NCBI GenBank assembly: GCA_013298765.1
Contig: JAAFJA010000011.1
Location: 92,228 to 156,227, forward strand
DNA from: Betaproteobacteria bacterium
GTDB taxonomy: Bacteria; Pseudomonadota; Gammaproteobacteria; Burkholderiales; Casimicrobiaceae
Length of the DNA: 64,000 nucleotides
Direction: 5' to 3'
The translations under genes and the position numbers were made by a program. Of this stretch, positions 63,811 to 64,000 are shown in pieces; within the stretch, counting starts at the first letter, position 1, and each line of letters opens with the position of its first letter. The notes under the pieces are model-generated. The model was not told the DNA's origin. It ran no database searches and saw nothing but the letters and a program-made list of their open reading frames with translations.

Positions 63811-64000
63811 TTACTTCAGAATTTTCGACACGACGCCGGCGCCGACGGTGCGACCGCCTTCACGGATCGCGAAGCGAAGCTTCTCTTCCATCGCAATCGG
63901 CGCAATCAAGGCAACCGTCATCTTCACGTTGTCACCTGGCATCACCATCTCAGTGCCCGCTGGCAACGTGACCGATCCGGTCACGTCCGTCGTGCGGAAG
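63811..64000 (-). CDS. tuf: Elongation factor Tu, C-terminal fragment (continues beyond window)
   Basis: Reading the minus strand from the right edge to the TAA at 63811 gives the end of EF-Tu domain III, with the characteristic [17 protein letters not shown] terminus. EF-Tu delivers aminoacyl-tRNA to the ribosome. Only about 62 codons are in the window. A tuf gene directly upstream of rpsJ is the usual str-S10 arrangement. Confidence 0.95.
   Translation of the reverse strand, partial: FRTTDVTGSVTLPAGTEMVMPGDNVKMTVALIAPIAMEEKLRFAIREGGRTVGAGVVSKILK

Noticed and set aside
1-64000. CRISPR arrays, tRNA or rRNA genes, prophage
   Set aside because: No spacer-repeat pattern, cloverleaf or rRNA sequence was recognised by eye, and no phage structural genes are present; a tRNAscan/Infernal run would be needed to exclude them fully.

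Overview
The window looks like a chromosomal segment from a betaproteobacterium, probably Burkholderiales-like. The reasons are the gene order of the ribosomal cluster (tuf-rpsJ ... secY-infA-rpmJ-rpsM-rpsK-rpsD-rpoA-rplQ), a TctC/Bug-type binding protein, an IPTL-CTERM-type sorting tail, moderately high GC and frequent GTG/TTG starts. Species cannot be fixed from sequence reading alone.

Layout. 1-5.4 kb: an unrecognised partial gene, then a branched-chain-amino-acid-type ABC transporter (livK-like binding protein, fused LivHM permease, LivG, LivF) on the minus strand. 5.5-7.0 kb: an SRPBCC protein and a complete bacterial myo-inositol oxygenase. 7.0-20.3 kb: an accessory block with a very large secreted ExeM/NucH-type nuclease (minus) divergent from a run of five genes: an ECF sigma factor (ECF43/TIGR02999-like), a transmembrane Ser/Thr kinase, and three secreted delta-60-repeat proteins. 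A fourth paralogue lies alone at 25.5 kb. Each of the four has seven repeats by my count, nearly all with a Cys pair, and a C-terminal dockerin-like calcium-loop tail. 20.6-25.3 kb: a MITE, mtfA, rmuC, a DUF2891 gene and guaC. 27.5-34.4 kb: an orphan iron-type binding protein, a heme/cobalamin-type ABC permease/ATPase behind an alpha/beta hydrolase, and a TctC-type binding protein next to a malonyl-CoA synthetase. 34.5-38.3 kb: a 22-bp tandem repeat, a bactofilin divergent from an M23 peptidase, a secreted Tudor-knot-like protein, a second MITE copy and a small membrane protein. 38.5-47.5 kb: a LysR regulator, GNAT, aminotransferase, dnaE, a GT-C-like membrane protein, DUF4126 and a GlsB/YeaQ-type protein.

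47.6-64 kb is the S10-spc-alpha ribosomal supercluster on the minus strand. It is interrupted between rpsQ and rplN by a phosphotransferase/amidase gene pair. An intrinsic terminator follows rpsQ and a plausible sigma70 promoter precedes rplN, so S10 and spc appear to be separate transcription units.

The best candidate for an undescribed system is the sigma factor/kinase/secreted seven-bladed propeller set. My working model is that a membrane kinase senses a signal, activates the sigma factor by phosphorylation, and the output is a family of disulfide-stapled extracytoplasmic propellers with dockerin-like ends, perhaps together with the extracellular nuclease. The domain content is visible in the sequence; the regulatory link is inference.
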